Source: Caulobacteraceae bacterium (GTDB taxonomy: Bacteria > Pseudomonadota > Alphaproteobacteria > Caulobacterales > Caulobacteraceae). From it: a DNA stretch of 64,000 nt. A program made the position numbers and the translations under genes. Where the stretch lies: positions 24,022 through 88,021 of the forward strand of contig JAUJMO010000005.1 in NCBI GenBank assembly GCA_030446805.1, given 5' to 3'. Numbering within the stretch: the stretch's first letter is position 1; every line of letters begins with the position of its first letter. Of the stretch, positions 34,932 to 44,463 are shown in pieces. A model generated the notes under the pieces. The model had not been told where the DNA came from and did no database searches. It saw only the letters and a program-made list of their open reading frames with translations.

Positions 34932-35067
34932 GGTGTGCGGGATTTAGGGGAGGGGAGCGGCAGGGGCAAACCGGCGCCCGAACCGGCGCTCCTCCCGCGG
35001 CGATGCGGCGGAACCTGGGCGGTGGCGGCGTGTTGCAGGGCCGCAATCCTCAACACAGGACATTCGG

Positions 35068-35661
35068 ATGAAGCGCCTTCTCCTCCTGGCCGTCGCCGCC
35101 ATCCCGCTTTCCGGCTGCTCCACCCTTAACCGCATGGCCGGAATGGGCCACGGGGCCATGGCCGGCCCACCCATGCCCATGGCGGCGCCCACCCCGGGCA
35201 TGATCATGCCGACCCAGGCCAACGCCTATCTCCGCGCCGCGGGCGAGAGCGACATCTACGAGATCACCTCCAGCCAGCTGGCGCTGCAGCGGACCCAGAA
35301 CCCTGAGATTCGAGCCTACGCCACCAAACTGATCGACCACCACACGGGCACCACCAACGCCACACTGGCCGCGGCCAAGGCGGGGCGCGTGCTTCCGCCG
35401 CCCGCCGTGCTGGGCCCGCAGAAGCGCGCCATGGTCCAGCAGCTCGAGGGCCAGACGGGCGCCGCTTTCGACCAGCTCTACATCCGCCAGCAGGTCTCCG
35501 CCCACCAGGAGGCCCTGGCGCTGCACACCAACTACGCCCGGGCCGGCGACGTGGCGTCCCTGCGCGCCTCGGCCGGAGCCGCCGTGCCGATCGTGACGGA
35601 TCACCTGGCCGAAGCCGGGGCCATGCAGTCGCGCATGGGTGGCCAGACGGGCGTCATGTAA
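35068..35661 (+). CDS. DUF4142 lipoprotein
   Basis: A 197-residue predicted lipoprotein: signal peptide MKRLLLLAVAAIPLSGC with lipobox LSGC, a short Met/Pro/Gly-rich linker (residues 20-50), then a helical DUF4142 domain including YEITSSQLALQRTQNPEIRAYA-like helix and a histidine pair in LIDHHTG. Such proteins fold as ferritin-like four-helix bundles, with unknown activity; some are associated with envelope stress. It is followed by a strong terminator, so it is monocistronic. Confidence 0.82.
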   Translation: MKRLLLLAVAAIPLSGCSTLNRMAGMGHGAMAGPPMPMAAPTPGMIMPTQANAYLRAAGESDIYEITSSQLALQRTQNPEIRAYATKLIDHHTGTTNATLAAAKAGRVLPPPAVLGPQKRAMVQQLEGQTGAAFDQLYIRQQVSAHQEALALHTNYARAGDVASLRASAGAAVPIVTDHLAEAGAMQSRMGGQTGVM

Positions 35662-35682
35662 GCCGATCGCTGAGCGTAAGCG

Positions 35683-35718
35683 AACAAGCCCCGAGCGAGG
35701 TTCGGGGCTTGTTGTTTT
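35683..35718 (+). terminator. Rho-independent terminator after DUF4142 lipoprotein
   Basis: Perfect 12-base-pair stem AACAAGCCCCGA / TCGGGGCTTGTT with a seven-base loop, followed by GTTTT, 22 bases after the stop. On the opposite strand the stem reads AACAAG and is less clearly followed by T residues, though it could also serve the convergent L,D-transpeptidase gene. Confidence 0.85.
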
Positions 35719-35733
35719 GCAGGGGCGAACCAG

Positions 35734-36828
35734 TCAAATCGGCTTGGATCGCTCCAGAAACACCACCCGGACGCCGGGCTTGACCTGAGCGGCCAGCTCC
35801 TCGGCGTCCCAGTTGGTCAGCCGCACGCACCCGCTGGAGGCGGTCTTGCCGATGAAACGCGGCTCGGGCGTGCCGTGGATGCCGTAGGTGTCCTTGGTGA
35901 GATCGATCCAGACCGAGCCCACAGGATTGTTCGGGCCGGCCGCGACCTTGACCACCTTGTCGGCCGCGCCGGAGTTTATCTTCTTGGGATCGAAGGTGTA
36001 GGTCGGCTCCGGCGCGACGCCCTTGACGGCCATCTCGCCGCCCGGCGTGGGCAGGACGGAGCTGCCGATCGTGGCCGGATAAAAGGCCAACAGCTTGCGG
36101 CCTTCGCCATAGACGCGCACGGCGCGCTCGGCCTTGTCCACCTCGATCAGGGTCACCGCGCCCGGGAGCTGGTCGGGCGCCAGGGCCGCCACCAGGATCG
36201 TTTGGCCGGCGCGCCGGAAGTCGACGTTCGGGTTCAGCGCCTGCAGCGCCTCTTCCGTCATGTGGAAGCGCTCGGCCAGGAGCTCCAAGGGACTGGTGTA
36301 AGCCAGCACCGGCAGCCTGCCTTGCGCCTCCAAGTCGTCGGGGATGGTCTCGACGAAGGGGCCGCGCAGATCCTGTTCGACGATGGTGTACTCGGCCAAG
36401 GCGGGGCGGTTGTCGAGCTGGGTGAGCTTGTTGAACACCGCCTCGTCCAGCTGACCGTCCACGGGGAGATCATTGGCCCGCTCGAAGGCGGCGATCGCCT
36501 GCCGGACATTCTCGCCCATGGTGCCGTCGATCACGCCCGGGGAGAAGCGCGCCCGATCCAGCAGCACCTGAGCCCTGAGAATGGCTGGAGACCGGTCGCT
36601 GGTGGAGGCGGCGTCCGTGGAGAAGCTGGCCGCATCCACGGCGGCCGGATCCATCGGCTGGATCCCGGCCGCCCCGCCGAGAGCGGTCGTGCCCGCCGCG
36701 GCGGGTGCGGGAGCCCCGGCGGTCTGCGCGCCGTCCCGATCGGCCGCGTTCTCCTGGTCGGCGCCGTTGCAAGCGCTCAAGGCCAGGGCCAGGACAAGCG
36801 GGCTCACGCTCAGAACGGTTCTTTTCAC
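35734..36828 (-). CDS. L,D-transpeptidase lipoprotein (YkuD domain)
   Basis: A 364-residue predicted lipoprotein. The signal peptide ends in LALSAC; then come an Ala/Pro-rich linker, a peptidoglycan-binding helix bundle (about residues 80-135), a LysM-like stretch (AERFHMTEEALQALNP) and a YkuD catalytic domain with HGTPEP and SSGCVRLTNWD, the His/Cys motif of L,D-transpeptidases. The GTG at 36828 has AGGAAG nine bases upstream. It cross-links peptidoglycan or attaches proteins to it. It lies downstream of a VanY-like carboxypeptidase that shares its post-lipobox sequence. Confidence 0.9.
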   Translation of the reverse strand: MKRTVLSVSPLVLALALSACNGADQENAADRDGAQTAGAPAPAAAGTTALGGAAGIQPMDPAAVDAASFSTDAASTSDRSPAILRAQVLLDRARFSPGVIDGTMGENVRQAIAAFERANDLPVDGQLDEAVFNKLTQLDNRPALAEYTIVEQDLRGPFVETIPDDLEAQGRLPVLAYTSPLELLAERFHMTEEALQALNPNVDFRRAGQTILVAALAPDQLPGAVTLIEVDKAERAVRVYGEGRKLLAFYPATIGSSVLPTPGGEMAVKGVAPEPTYTFDPKKINSGAADKVVKVAAGPNNPVGSVWIDLTKDTYGIHGTPEPRFIGKTASSGCVRLTNWDAEELAAQVKPGVRVVFLERSKPI

Positions 36829-36839
36829 AGTCAGGCTTC

Positions 36840-37901
36840 CTATCGTGGACGCGTCCCCCGACCGTAAGTCGCTCCCCCGACTTCCGTTCCCGCTCCAGCC
36901 GCCCCCTGGCCGTAGCCCGTTTCCGCGGTGACCCGACCCCGGCCGGGCGCCAGGCGGTAGCCTGCGGGCGCGACCTCGATGGGTTCGCGCACATACTCCC
37001 AATGCCAGGGCTCGAAGGCGTAGTTCACGAATCCAAATCGCCCCGCGTTGTGGACCAACCATCGGTAGGCGGCGGTTTGCGACATCGCCAGACGATTGAT
37101 GTCGTTGGTGGAGTCCACGGGATGGCCCGGCGCATTGCCCACTACGATGTCCACCGCCAGCCCCGTCCGATGCACGGAGCAGGAGGCGCGGCGGATCCCG
37201 TCGCAATTGCCCTCGCGCGCGCAGCGGGCGGCGTCGGCCTCAGGGTCGCGGTAGGCGGAGAAGACCTTCAGCATCTGCGGGTCCCGGGCGAGCTCGGGGA
37301 CCTCCGCCTTGGCCGCGGCCTGCATCCGGCGAAGCGCCGTCAGCACGGCCGGACGCATCATCACCACCTTGCCGCCATAGCCTTCATCGACACGCGCCAC
37401 GGCCAGGACGCGATCGGGCGGCGGCGCCGGACACACGCCGTCGCCCCGCAGCTCCACATACGGCCGCTCTCGGTGCCAATCGACCTTCATCAGATCAAAC
37501 TGCTCGGGGCGGAGCGCGCCGTCGGCCGGCAAGGCGCGGGACGCCTGCCAACGGCGGAGCGCGGCGGCGAAGCCCGGGGTGTCGGGGGGGCACAAAGTGC
37601 CGATCGTCCGCGCGATCCGCGGGGCGTAGGTCTCCCAGCCGTACTCCGGCCGACCGAACGGCGACCAGGACAGGCTCCGGCGCGAGATGGCGTTGGTTTG
37701 GGCGGAGGCCTGTTCGGCCGGCCCGCCGCGCAGGCAGTCGCCCGTGGCCACGGTGGGCAGGAGCGGAGCCGCCCCCCTCGAACTCGCTATGGGAGGCGGC
37801 GCCGTGGGCAGGCGGTCACTCACGTTCTCCTGGTCCACCCCGTCGCAGGCCGCGGCGGCGAACAGGAGGAAACCGCTCAGCAGGCTGGCCGCGCGTCTCA
37901 T
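36840..37901 (-). CDS. VanY-type D-alanyl-D-alanine carboxypeptidase lipoprotein (M15B)
   Basis: A 353-residue predicted lipoprotein. The signal peptide ends in AAAC, followed by DGVDQENVSDR; a peptidoglycan-binding-like helix region (about residues 100-140) precedes an M15 peptidase domain with CSVHRTGLAVDI and EPWHWEY, the zinc-binding and catalytic motifs. The ATG at 37901 begins the signal peptide. It trims pentapeptides in the periplasm and could supply the tetrapeptide donors for the L,D-transpeptidase encoded 11 bases downstream, so the pair forms a peptidoglycan remodelling unit. Confidence 0.88.
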   Translation of the reverse strand: MRRAASLLSGFLLFAAAACDGVDQENVSDRLPTAPPPIASSRGAAPLLPTVATGDCLRGGPAEQASAQTNAISRRSLSWSPFGRPEYGWETYAPRIARTIGTLCPPDTPGFAAALRRWQASRALPADGALRPEQFDLMKVDWHRERPYVELRGDGVCPAPPPDRVLAVARVDEGYGGKVVMMRPAVLTALRRMQAAAKAEVPELARDPQMLKVFSAYRDPEADAARCAREGNCDGIRRASCSVHRTGLAVDIVVGNAPGHPVDSTNDINRLAMSQTAAYRWLVHNAGRFGFVNYAFEPWHWEYVREPIEVAPAGYRLAPGRGRVTAETGYGQGAAGAGTEVGGATYGRGTRPR

Positions 37902-37991
37902 GCCCGCATCATGCCGCGAGCCGGGTGGGAACGGCAAGTGCGGCGTGTTCGATCGTCCGGTGCGCGGAGGAGCTCGGCGGACGACGGGCAG

Positions 37992-39686
37992 TCAGGCCTC
38001 GCTGGCCGTCGGCGCCGGGCTGCGGAACACGGCGGCGTCCTCCGCGGACAGGTGGTAGCCCTGCGCGGTGTCCTCGCCCTGGTCCTCGTATTCGGGCTCC
38101 GGCTCGGGCTGGGGCAGGTCGGCCTCGGTGATCCAGCCGGCCGCCACGCGGGCGCGAAGCACCAGCATCTCCGCGTCCTGCGGCGAGAGGTTGAAGGATT
38201 CCAGAGCTCCGGGGACCCGGACGCGGCCTTCCGGACGCTGCTCGTAGCCGCCCCGGATCTCGTCGGTGGACAGGTCGGCCAGATCCTCGACCGTCTTCAC
38301 GCCGGCTTCGCCCAGGGCCACGGCGATGGGCAGCGTCACGCCCTGGACCTCCAGCACGCCGTCCTCCACGCCCAGTTCGATGCGCCGGGCGTCGAGCGCG
38401 GCGTTCTCCCGCTCGATCGAGTCGCGGGCGCGGGCCTGGAGCTCCTCGGCGGTGTCCTCGTCGAAGCCCTCGATGTTGGCGATCTCGTGCGGCTCGACAT
38501 AGGCCACCTCATCCACGGAGGTGAAGCCTTCGGTGGCCAGCAGCTGGGCGATGACCTCGTCCACGTCCAGGGCTTCCTGGAACAGCTGGGTGGTCTCGGT
38601 GAACTGCTTTTGACGGCGCTCGCTTTCCTGAGACTCCGTCATGATGTCGATCTGCCAGCCGGTCAGCTGAGAAGCGAGGCGCACGTTCTGGCCGCGGCGG
38701 CCGATGGCCAGCGACAACTGCTCGTCCGGCACCACCACCTCGACCCGCTCCTCCTCTTCGTCCATCATCACCTTCGACACTTCGGCCGGAGCCAGGGCGT
38801 TCACCAGGAAGGTGGCCTCGTCGGGGTTCCACTGGATGATGTCGATCTTCTCGCCCTGCAGCTCGGCCACCACCGCCTGCACGCGCGAGCCGCGCATGCC
38901 GACGCAGGCGCCGACCGGGTCGATCGAGCCGTCGTTGCTCAGCACGGCCATCTTGGCCCGCGAGCCGGGGTCGCGGGCCACCGCCCGGATCTCGATCACG
39001 CCGTCATAGACCTCCGGCACCTCCTGGGCGAACAGCTTGGCCGTGAACCCCGGATGCGCCCGCGACAGCATGATCTGCGGACCCTTGGTCTCGCGCCGCA
39101 CGTCGTAGATGTAGGACCGGATTCGGTCGCCCACGTTGAACAGCTCGCGCGGGATCGACTGGTCGCGACGCATGATGCCTTCGCCGCGACCCAGGTCCAC
39201 GACCGTGTTGCCGTATTCGACGCGCTTGACGGTGCCGTTGACGATCTCGCCCACGCGATCCTTGAACTCCTCGAACTGCCGCTCGCGCTCGGCCTCGCGC
39301 ACCTTCCCGGTCACCACCTGGCGCGCCATCTGGGTCTGCACCCGGCCGAATTCGAAGGGCGGCAGGGTCTCGACATACTCCTTGCCGACATAGGCTTCGG
39401 GGTCGTGGCGCTTGGCCTCCGCGAGGGTCTCCTGCATGCCCTCCAGCTCGGGGTCCTCGATCTGGTCCACCACTGTGATGTGGCGGGTCAGGGTGAGCTC
39501 GCCGGTCTTGTGGTCGATCTTGGCGCGGATGTCGTGCTCGGCGCCGTATTTGACCTTGGCCCCCTTTTGCATGGCCTCCTCGATCGCCTCGATGACGATC
39601 TCGCGCTCGATGCTCTTCTCCCGCGCGACCGCGTCGGCGATCAGCAGAAGCTCCGCGCGGTTCGCGCTGACGCCGGATACGGCCAT
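37992..39686 (-). CDS. nusA: Transcription termination/antitermination factor NusA
   Basis: A 564-residue NusA with N-terminal RNA-polymerase-binding domain (1-130), S1 domain (around [22 protein letters not shown]), two KH domains (with [12 protein letters not shown] and [12 protein letters not shown]) and two C-terminal helix-hairpin-helix repeats with an acidic tail rich in Glu/Pro. It follows rimP by two bases, the universal rimP-nusA order. Downstream infB is not adjacent here; the next same-strand gene is a cell-wall lipoprotein beyond a 90-base gap. Confidence 0.96.
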   Translation of the reverse strand: MAVSGVSANRAELLLIADAVAREKSIEREIVIEAIEEAMQKGAKVKYGAEHDIRAKIDHKTGELTLTRHITVVDQIEDPELEGMQETLAEAKRHDPEAYVGKEYVETLPPFEFGRVQTQMARQVVTGKVREAERERQFEEFKDRVGEIVNGTVKRVEYGNTVVDLGRGEGIMRRDQSIPRELFNVGDRIRSYIYDVRRETKGPQIMLSRAHPGFTAKLFAQEVPEVYDGVIEIRAVARDPGSRAKMAVLSNDGSIDPVGACVGMRGSRVQAVVAELQGEKIDIIQWNPDEATFLVNALAPAEVSKVMMDEEEERVEVVVPDEQLSLAIGRRGQNVRLASQLTGWQIDIMTESQESERRQKQFTETTQLFQEALDVDEVIAQLLATEGFTSVDEVAYVEPHEIANIEGFDEDTAEELQARARDSIERENAALDARRIELGVEDGVLEVQGVTLPIAVALGEAGVKTVEDLADLSTDEIRGGYEQRPEGRVRVPGALESFNLSPQDAEMLVLRARVAAGWITEADLPQPEPEPEYEDQGEDTAQGYHLSAEDAAVFRSPAPTASEA

Positions 39687-39688
39687 GA

Positions 39689-40252
39689 TCAGCTTTCCTC
39701 TTCTTCGGTTTCTGTATCTTCGTCGGCCTCAGCCGCGATGCGGGCGGCCCGCGCCTCGGCCCCGCGCTCCATGAGCGCGTCGTTCATCACCAGCTTGGCT
39801 TCAAAGACCCAGGCGAAAGGCAGCCAGGCCGTCTCCTCCGTCTCGCCCTCGAGATTGAGACCCACCGTGTCGCCCTCGACCCCGGCGATCTCGCCTTTAA
39901 AGCGCTTGCGATTCTCGACCAGCCGGTCCAGCTCCAGCCTGGCCTCCAGCCCGGCGTAGGTCTCGAAGTCCTGCAGCCGGGTCAGCGGCCGGTCGATCCC
40001 GGGGCTGGACACCTCCAGCGTGTACTCCCCGCTGATCGGGTCCACCGCGTCCAGCACCGCCGAGATCGCGCGCGAAAGCCGCGTGCATTGGTTGATGGTG
40101 AAGTCGTGGGTGGCGGGATCCTCCGCCAGCACCTGCAGCCGGCGCACCGCCCCGCTCATCAGCCGGACACGGACGATCTCGACGCCCTGGCTCTCCGCCA
40201 CGGGGTCGATCAGCTCCAGTATCTTTCGGTCTTCGGCCGTCTTGGCGCGCAA
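39689..40252 (-). CDS. rimP: Ribosome maturation factor RimP
   Basis: A 187-residue RimP, needed for 30S subunit maturation. It has the [15 protein letters not shown] start of the alpha/beta domain, the [12 protein letters not shown] signature and the C-terminal SH3-like fold, then an acidic tail. I chose the TTG at 40252 because GGAGAG stands eight bases upstream and the length fits; an in-frame ATG at 40375 would add 41 non-conserved residues and run through a terminator-like hairpin. It is co-transcribed with nusA. Confidence 0.85.
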   Translation of the reverse strand: MRAKTAEDRKILELIDPVAESQGVEIVRVRLMSGAVRRLQVLAEDPATHDFTINQCTRLSRAISAVLDAVDPISGEYTLEVSSPGIDRPLTRLQDFETYAGLEARLELDRLVENRKRFKGEIAGVEGDTVGLNLEGETEETAWLPFAWVFEAKLVMNDALMERGAEARAARIAAEADEDTETEEEES

Positions 40253-40297
40253 TGTCTTGTCTCTCCGGCCGCCGCGCAGCCGCCCGCGGTCGTTTGC

Positions 40298-40332
40298 CCA
40301 AACAAAAAGCGGCGGGCCTTTCGGCCGCCGCT
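40298..40332 (-). terminator. Intrinsic terminator/attenuator-like hairpin in the rimP-nusA leader
   Basis: On the minus strand a GC-rich stem (arms AGCGGC and GCCGCT plus GGCC/GGCC, one bulged base, tetraloop) is followed by TTTTTGTTTG. This is a textbook intrinsic terminator lying 48-80 bases upstream of the rimP start, with no minus-strand gene before it to terminate. A leader attenuator for the rimP-nusA operon is the likely explanation. Confidence 0.7.
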
Positions 40333-40543
40333 CGAAAGCCTCATCCGAGGCGTTCAGCGATGTCTCCGCACTCATATAGCGCGAGCTGGGGCGGGGTGGA
40401 AGGGGCTCACCGCGGCTAACGGCGCACAATGGCCCTGTGGGCCCGTGCGTGCGCGTGCCGTCGCCAGGACCGCCCATCCCCTTGAAGCCGCACGCGTTTC
40501 GCTTCACTCCTGCCCCAAGCCTGAGTCGGGCCAGGGCGCGCGT

Positions 40544-40846
40544 ATGATCAAATCCGAGCTGATCACCAAACTGGCGGGGGAGAACCCGCACCTGACCCGC
40601 GCGGACGTGGAGCGCGTGGTCAACACCGTGCTGGACCGCATGACGGACGCGCTGGAGGAAGGCGGCCGGGTGGAGCTGCGTGGCTTTGGCGCATTTTCAG
40701 TGCGGGAGCGCCCTGCGCGGGCCGGCCGCAACCCTCGCACGGGCGCAACGGTGGAGGTGGCGGCCAAGGCCGTGCCCTTCTTCAAGAGCGGCAAGGAGCT
40801 CCGAGCCACCCTAAACCTGGAAGGCGACGCCGAGCCCGAGGAGTGA
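40544..40846 (+). CDS. ihfB: Integration host factor beta subunit
   Basis: A 100-residue DNA-bending protein of the HU/IHF family. It has the basic arm with RNPRTG, the GFGAFSV core strand and the [10 protein letters not shown]-terminal helix. MIKSELI is the typical IhfB start (ATG at 40544). IHF with its alpha subunit (not here) shapes DNA at promoters, including cell-cycle ones in Caulobacter. Its stop overlaps the GTG of trpF (GTGA). Confidence 0.93.
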   Translation: MIKSELITKLAGENPHLTRADVERVVNTVLDRMTDALEEGGRVELRGFGAFSVRERPARAGRNPRTGATVEVAAKAVPFFKSGKELRATLNLEGDAEPEE

Positions 40847-41478
40847 ACCCCCTGGTCAAGATCTGCGGTCTTTCCACGCCCGATGCCGTGGACGCGGCGC
40901 TGGACGGCGGGGCCACCCACCTGGGCTTCGTCTTCTTCCCCAGGAGTCCGCGCGACATCGATCCCCTGATGGCGGCGGAGCTGGCCGGCATGGCGCGGGG
41001 CAAGGCGCTGAGCGTGGCCGTGTGCGTCGATCCGGACGACGCCCTTCTGGATCGGCTGCAGTTGGAGGTCGGACCGGACCTGTACCAGTTGCACGGGCGG
41101 GAGACGCCGGAGCGGGTGGCCGAGATCCGCGCCCGAACCGGGGCCGGGGTGATCAAGGCGCTGGCGGTGAAGTCCGGCTCCGACCTCGACGGGGCGGCGG
41201 CTTACGAGAGGGCGGCCGACCACCTGATGCTCGACGCCCATCCCTCGGGCGACCTGCCGGGCGGCGCAGGCGTGGGCTTCGACTGGGGCGTGCTGGCGGG
41301 GCGGAGCTTCGCCAAGCCCTGGTTCCTGGCGGGCGGTCTGAGGCCGGAAAGCGTGGCGGCGGCCTTGCGCATCACCGGCGCGCCGGGCGTGGACGTGTCC
41401 TCTGGCGTGGAGAGCGCGCCGGGCGTAAAGGAGCCGGCCCTCATCGCGGCCTTCCTCAAGGCCGCCCGCAACGCCTAG
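40843..41478 (+). CDS. trpF: Phosphoribosylanthranilate isomerase TrpF
   Basis: A 211-residue TIM-barrel enzyme of tryptophan synthesis, isomerising PRA to CdRP. The catalytic Cys and Asp motifs are [15 protein letters not shown] near the N-terminus and the [19 protein letters not shown] segment; LAGGL and [14 protein letters not shown] form the phosphate-binding end. The GTG start at 40843 is embedded in the ihfB stop. It begins the trpF-trpB-trpA run. Confidence 0.95.
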   Translation: MNPLVKICGLSTPDAVDAALDGGATHLGFVFFPRSPRDIDPLMAAELAGMARGKALSVAVCVDPDDALLDRLQLEVGPDLYQLHGRETPERVAEIRARTGAGVIKALAVKSGSDLDGAAAYERAADHLMLDAHPSGDLPGGAGVGFDWGVLAGRSFAKPWFLAGGLRPESVAAALRITGAPGVDVSSGVESAPGVKEPALIAAFLKAARNA

Positions 41479-41486
41479 GCGAGCCC

Positions 41487-42749
41487 TTGAACGCACCCGC
41501 CGCCAACACCTGGTCCGCCTATCCCGACGCGCGCGGCCGCTTCGGCGACTATGGCGGTCGCTATGTGGCCGAAACCCTGATGCCGCTGGTGCTTGAGCTG
41601 GATGGGGCCTACCAGGCCGCCAAGGCGGACCCGGCGTTCCAGGCGGAGCTGGACGACTTCCTGACCCACTATGTCGGCCGCCCCAGCCCGCTCTATTTCG
41701 CTGAGCGGCTCACGGCGCACCACGCTGGAAACGGGGCCAAGGGCGGAGGCTGCGCCCGCATCTGGTTCAAGCGGGACGAGCTGAACCACACGGGCGCGCA
41801 CAAGATCAACAACTGCATGGGCCAGATCCTGCTGGCCCGCCGCATGGGTCGCACCCGCATCATCGCGGAAACCGGCGCCGGCCAGCACGGCGTGGCCACC
41901 GCCACCGTTTGCGCCCGCTTCGGCCTGCCCTGCGTCATCTATATGGGCGCGACCGATGTCGAGCGGCAGAAGCCGAACGTGTTCCGCATGCGCCTGCTGG
42001 GCGCCGAGATCGTGCCGGTCACCAGCGGCCGGGGCACGCTCAAGGACGCCATGAACGAGGCCATGCGCGACTGGGTGACCAACGTCGAGGACACCTATTA
42101 CCTGATCGGCACGGCGGCCGGGCCCCACCCCTACCCGGCCATGGTCCGCGACTTCCAGGCGGTGATCGGGCGGGAGGCGCGCGCCCAGATGCTGGAGGGG
42201 GCGGGCAAGCTGCCCGACGCCTGCCTGGCCTCCATCGGCGGGGGCAGCAACGCCATCGGCTTGTTCCATCCCTTCCTGGAGGACGACGTCCGCCTGATCG
42301 GCATCGAAGCCGCGGGCCACGGCCTGACCAGCGGCCAGCACGCGGCCTCCATGACGGGAGGTCGCCCGGGGGTGCTTCACGGCAACAAGACCTACCTGCT
42401 CCAGGACGAGGATGGTCAAATCCTGGACGCCCACTCCATCTCCGCCGGTCTCGATTACCCCGGCATCGGCCCGGAGCACGCCTGGCTGAAGGACAGCGGG
42501 CGCGCCGAGTACCGCACCGCCACCGACCTGGAGGCGCTGGCCGCCTTTCAGGAATGCGCACGGCTGGAAGGGATCATCCCGGCCCTGGAGCCCGCCCACG
42601 CCCTGGCCCGGGTGGGCGAGATCGCCCGAGAAGTCGGCCGAGGCGGCGACGTCGTGCTGAACATGTGCGGCCGCGGGGACAAGGACATCTACACGGTGGC
42701 CGACGCGCTCGCCGGCCACGCCGACCATCCGGCCGAGACCAAGCTTTGA
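41487..42749 (+). CDS. trpB: Tryptophan synthase beta subunit TrpB
   Basis: A 420-residue PLP enzyme joining indole and serine to make tryptophan. The PLP lysine is in HTGAHKINN, with [11 protein letters not shown] and the phosphate loop GGGSNAIG, all hallmarks of TrpB. I chose the TTG at 41487, eight bases after the trpF stop, preceded by GGCGAG, because the first residues after it match the TrpB N-terminus (FGDYGGRYV). Its stop overlaps the trpA start (TTGA). Confidence 0.95.
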   Translation: MNAPAANTWSAYPDARGRFGDYGGRYVAETLMPLVLELDGAYQAAKADPAFQAELDDFLTHYVGRPSPLYFAERLTAHHAGNGAKGGGCARIWFKRDELNHTGAHKINNCMGQILLARRMGRTRIIAETGAGQHGVATATVCARFGLPCVIYMGATDVERQKPNVFRMRLLGAEIVPVTSGRGTLKDAMNEAMRDWVTNVEDTYYLIGTAAGPHPYPAMVRDFQAVIGREARAQMLEGAGKLPDACLASIGGGSNAIGLFHPFLEDDVRLIGIEAAGHGLTSGQHAASMTGGRPGVLHGNKTYLLQDEDGQILDAHSISAGLDYPGIGPEHAWLKDSGRAEYRTATDLEALAAFQECARLEGIIPALEPAHALARVGEIAREVGRGGDVVLNMCGRGDKDIYTVADALAGHADHPAETKL

Positions 42750-43549
42750 GCGTCGCACGGCTGGACGCCCGTTTCGCCCTTTGTCGGGCGGAGAACCGGG
42801 CCGCCTTCGTGGCCTATCTTATGGCGGGCGACCCTGACGCGGAGCGGTCGCTGGCGCTGCTGTGCGGCCTGTCGGTCGCGGGCGCCGACGTGATCGAGCT
42901 GGGATTTCCGTTCTCGGACCCGATGGCCGAGGGCCCGCCCATCCAACGCGCCTCGCTGCGCGCCCTGGAGGCGGGAACGACCCTGACCTCCACGCTGGAG
43001 CTGGTGCGCCGCTTCCGGGCGGGCGAGACGGGCACCCCGCTCATCCTGATGGGCTATCTCAATCCCGTGCTGAGCTATGGCTACGACCGGTTCGCGGCCG
43101 ATGCGGCCGAGGCGGGGGTGGACGGCCTGCTCGTCGTGGACTGCCCCCCGGAAGAGGCCGACGATCTGGCCGATGCGCTGGACCCGCAGGGGCTGGCCCT
43201 GGTGCGGCTGGCGGCGCCCACCACCGACGCCGCCCGGTTGCCGGCCGTGGTCCGGCGCGCTTCTGGGTTCGTCTATTACGTCTCCGTGGCCGGAGTGACG
43301 GGGGTGAAGTCGGCGGCGGCCGAGACGGTCGCCCCGGCGGTGGAGCGCATCCGCGCGGCGGCGGGCGGCCTGCCCGTGGCGGTGGGCTTCGGCATCCGCA
43401 CGCCGCAGCAGGCGGCGGCCGTAGCGCAGGCGGCTGACGCCGTGGTGGTGGGCTCGGCCCTGGTCGACACCCTGGCCGATCAGGGCGTGGAGGCCGCCCT
43501 GGCCCAGACTTCCGCCCTCGCCCAAGCCGTGCGAAACGCGCGCCGATGA
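42746..43549 (+). CDS. trpA: Tryptophan synthase alpha subunit TrpA
   Basis: A 267-residue TIM-barrel subunit that cleaves indole-3-glycerol phosphate and passes indole to TrpB. The catalytic glutamate is in [16 protein letters not shown] and the second acid in VVDCPPEE, with the GFGIRTP phosphate loop. The TTG start at 42746 overlaps the trpB stop and its own stop overlaps the accD ATG. A stoichiometric complex with TrpB is expected from the coupling. Confidence 0.95.
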   Translation: MSVARLDARFALCRAENRAAFVAYLMAGDPDAERSLALLCGLSVAGADVIELGFPFSDPMAEGPPIQRASLRALEAGTTLTSTLELVRRFRAGETGTPLILMGYLNPVLSYGYDRFAADAAEAGVDGLLVVDCPPEEADDLADALDPQGLALVRLAAPTTDAARLPAVVRRASGFVYYVSVAGVTGVKSAAAETVAPAVERIRAAAGGLPVAVGFGIRTPQQAAAVAQAADAVVVGSALVDTLADQGVEAALAQTSALAQAVRNARR

Positions 43550-44463
43550 CGGACGGCACGGACTCCCGCGGCGAAAGGCCGAAGGCGCCCCCTCGCGGAC
43601 GCCGCTCGGGCTGGCTGTCGCGCTTCGCGCCGGGCGTGCGTTCGGACGCCAAGCGGGACGCCCCCGAAAACCTCTGGGTCAAGGACGCCGACACCGGCGA
43701 GTTGCTCTACCGTCCCGACCTGGAGGCGGCGCTTTGGGTCACGCCTTCCGGCCGTCACATGCGCATCGGGCCGGAGCAGCGCTTCCGGGCCACTTTCGAC
43801 GACGAACTGTGGGAGGACGTCGCCGCTCCGGAAGGCGTGGAGGATCCGCTCCGGTTTTCGGACGGCAAACCCTATCGCGAGCGGCTGGACGGAGCCCGGG
43901 CATCCACCGGCCGCTCGGACGCCATGGCCATCGCGGCCGGCAAGATCCGGGGCACGCCGGCGGTGGCCTTGGTTCAGGATTTCGGCTTCATGGGCGGCTC
44001 GCTGGGCGTGGCCGCCGGCGAGGCCTTCATCGCCGCGGCGCGGGCGGCGGTGGAGCGGGAGGCCCCGCTGGTGGCCTTCACCGCCTCGGGCGGGGCGCGG
44101 ATGCAGGAAGGAACGCTGTCCCTTATGCAGCTGGCGCGCACCACCCTGGCCATCCAGGAGCTCAAGGCCGCACGGCTCCCTTACATCGTGGTGCTGACCG
44201 ATCCCACGACCGGCGGCGTCACCGCCTCTTACGCCATGCTGGGCGACGTGCATCTGGCCGAGCCCGGCGCCCTGATCGGCTTCGCCGGCCCTCGCGTAAT
44301 CGAGCAGACCATTCGCGAGAAGCTTCCCCCTGGATTCCAGCGCTCCGAGTTCCTGCAGGACAAGGGCATGGTCGACCGGGTCACCCCCCGCGCCGAGCTG
44401 CCCGCCGTGCTGGGCTCCATCCTGAGCGTCCTGATGGCGGGCCGCGCCAGGGCTGCGGCCTGA
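43546..44463 (+). CDS. accD: Acetyl-CoA carboxylase carboxyltransferase beta subunit AccD
   Basis: A 305-residue carboxyltransferase subunit producing malonyl-CoA with AccA. The crotonase-fold core is well conserved ([56 protein letters not shown]). The N-terminal zinc-ribbon region, recognisable from NLWVKD and GRHMRIG, lacks all four cysteines present in E. coli AccD, so no zinc site can form. Coupled to trpA upstream and folC downstream, a common alphaproteobacterial order. Confidence 0.94.
   Translation: MTDGTDSRGERPKAPPRGRRSGWLSRFAPGVRSDAKRDAPENLWVKDADTGELLYRPDLEAALWVTPSGRHMRIGPEQRFRATFDDELWEDVAAPEGVEDPLRFSDGKPYRERLDGARASTGRSDAMAIAAGKIRGTPAVALVQDFGFMGGSLGVAAGEAFIAAARAAVEREAPLVAFTASGGARMQEGTLSLMQLARTTLAIQELKAARLPYIVVLTDPTTGGVTASYAMLGDVHLAEPGALIGFAGPRVIEQTIREKLPPGFQRSEFLQDKGMVDRVTPRAELPAVLGSILSVLMAGRARAAA

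Noticed and set aside
36705-39959. 1084-codon open frame on the plus strand
   Set aside because: It lies antisense to nusA and two cell-wall lipoprotein genes, has a repetitive His/Gly/Arg composition typical of reverse frames in high-GC DNA, and matches no family.
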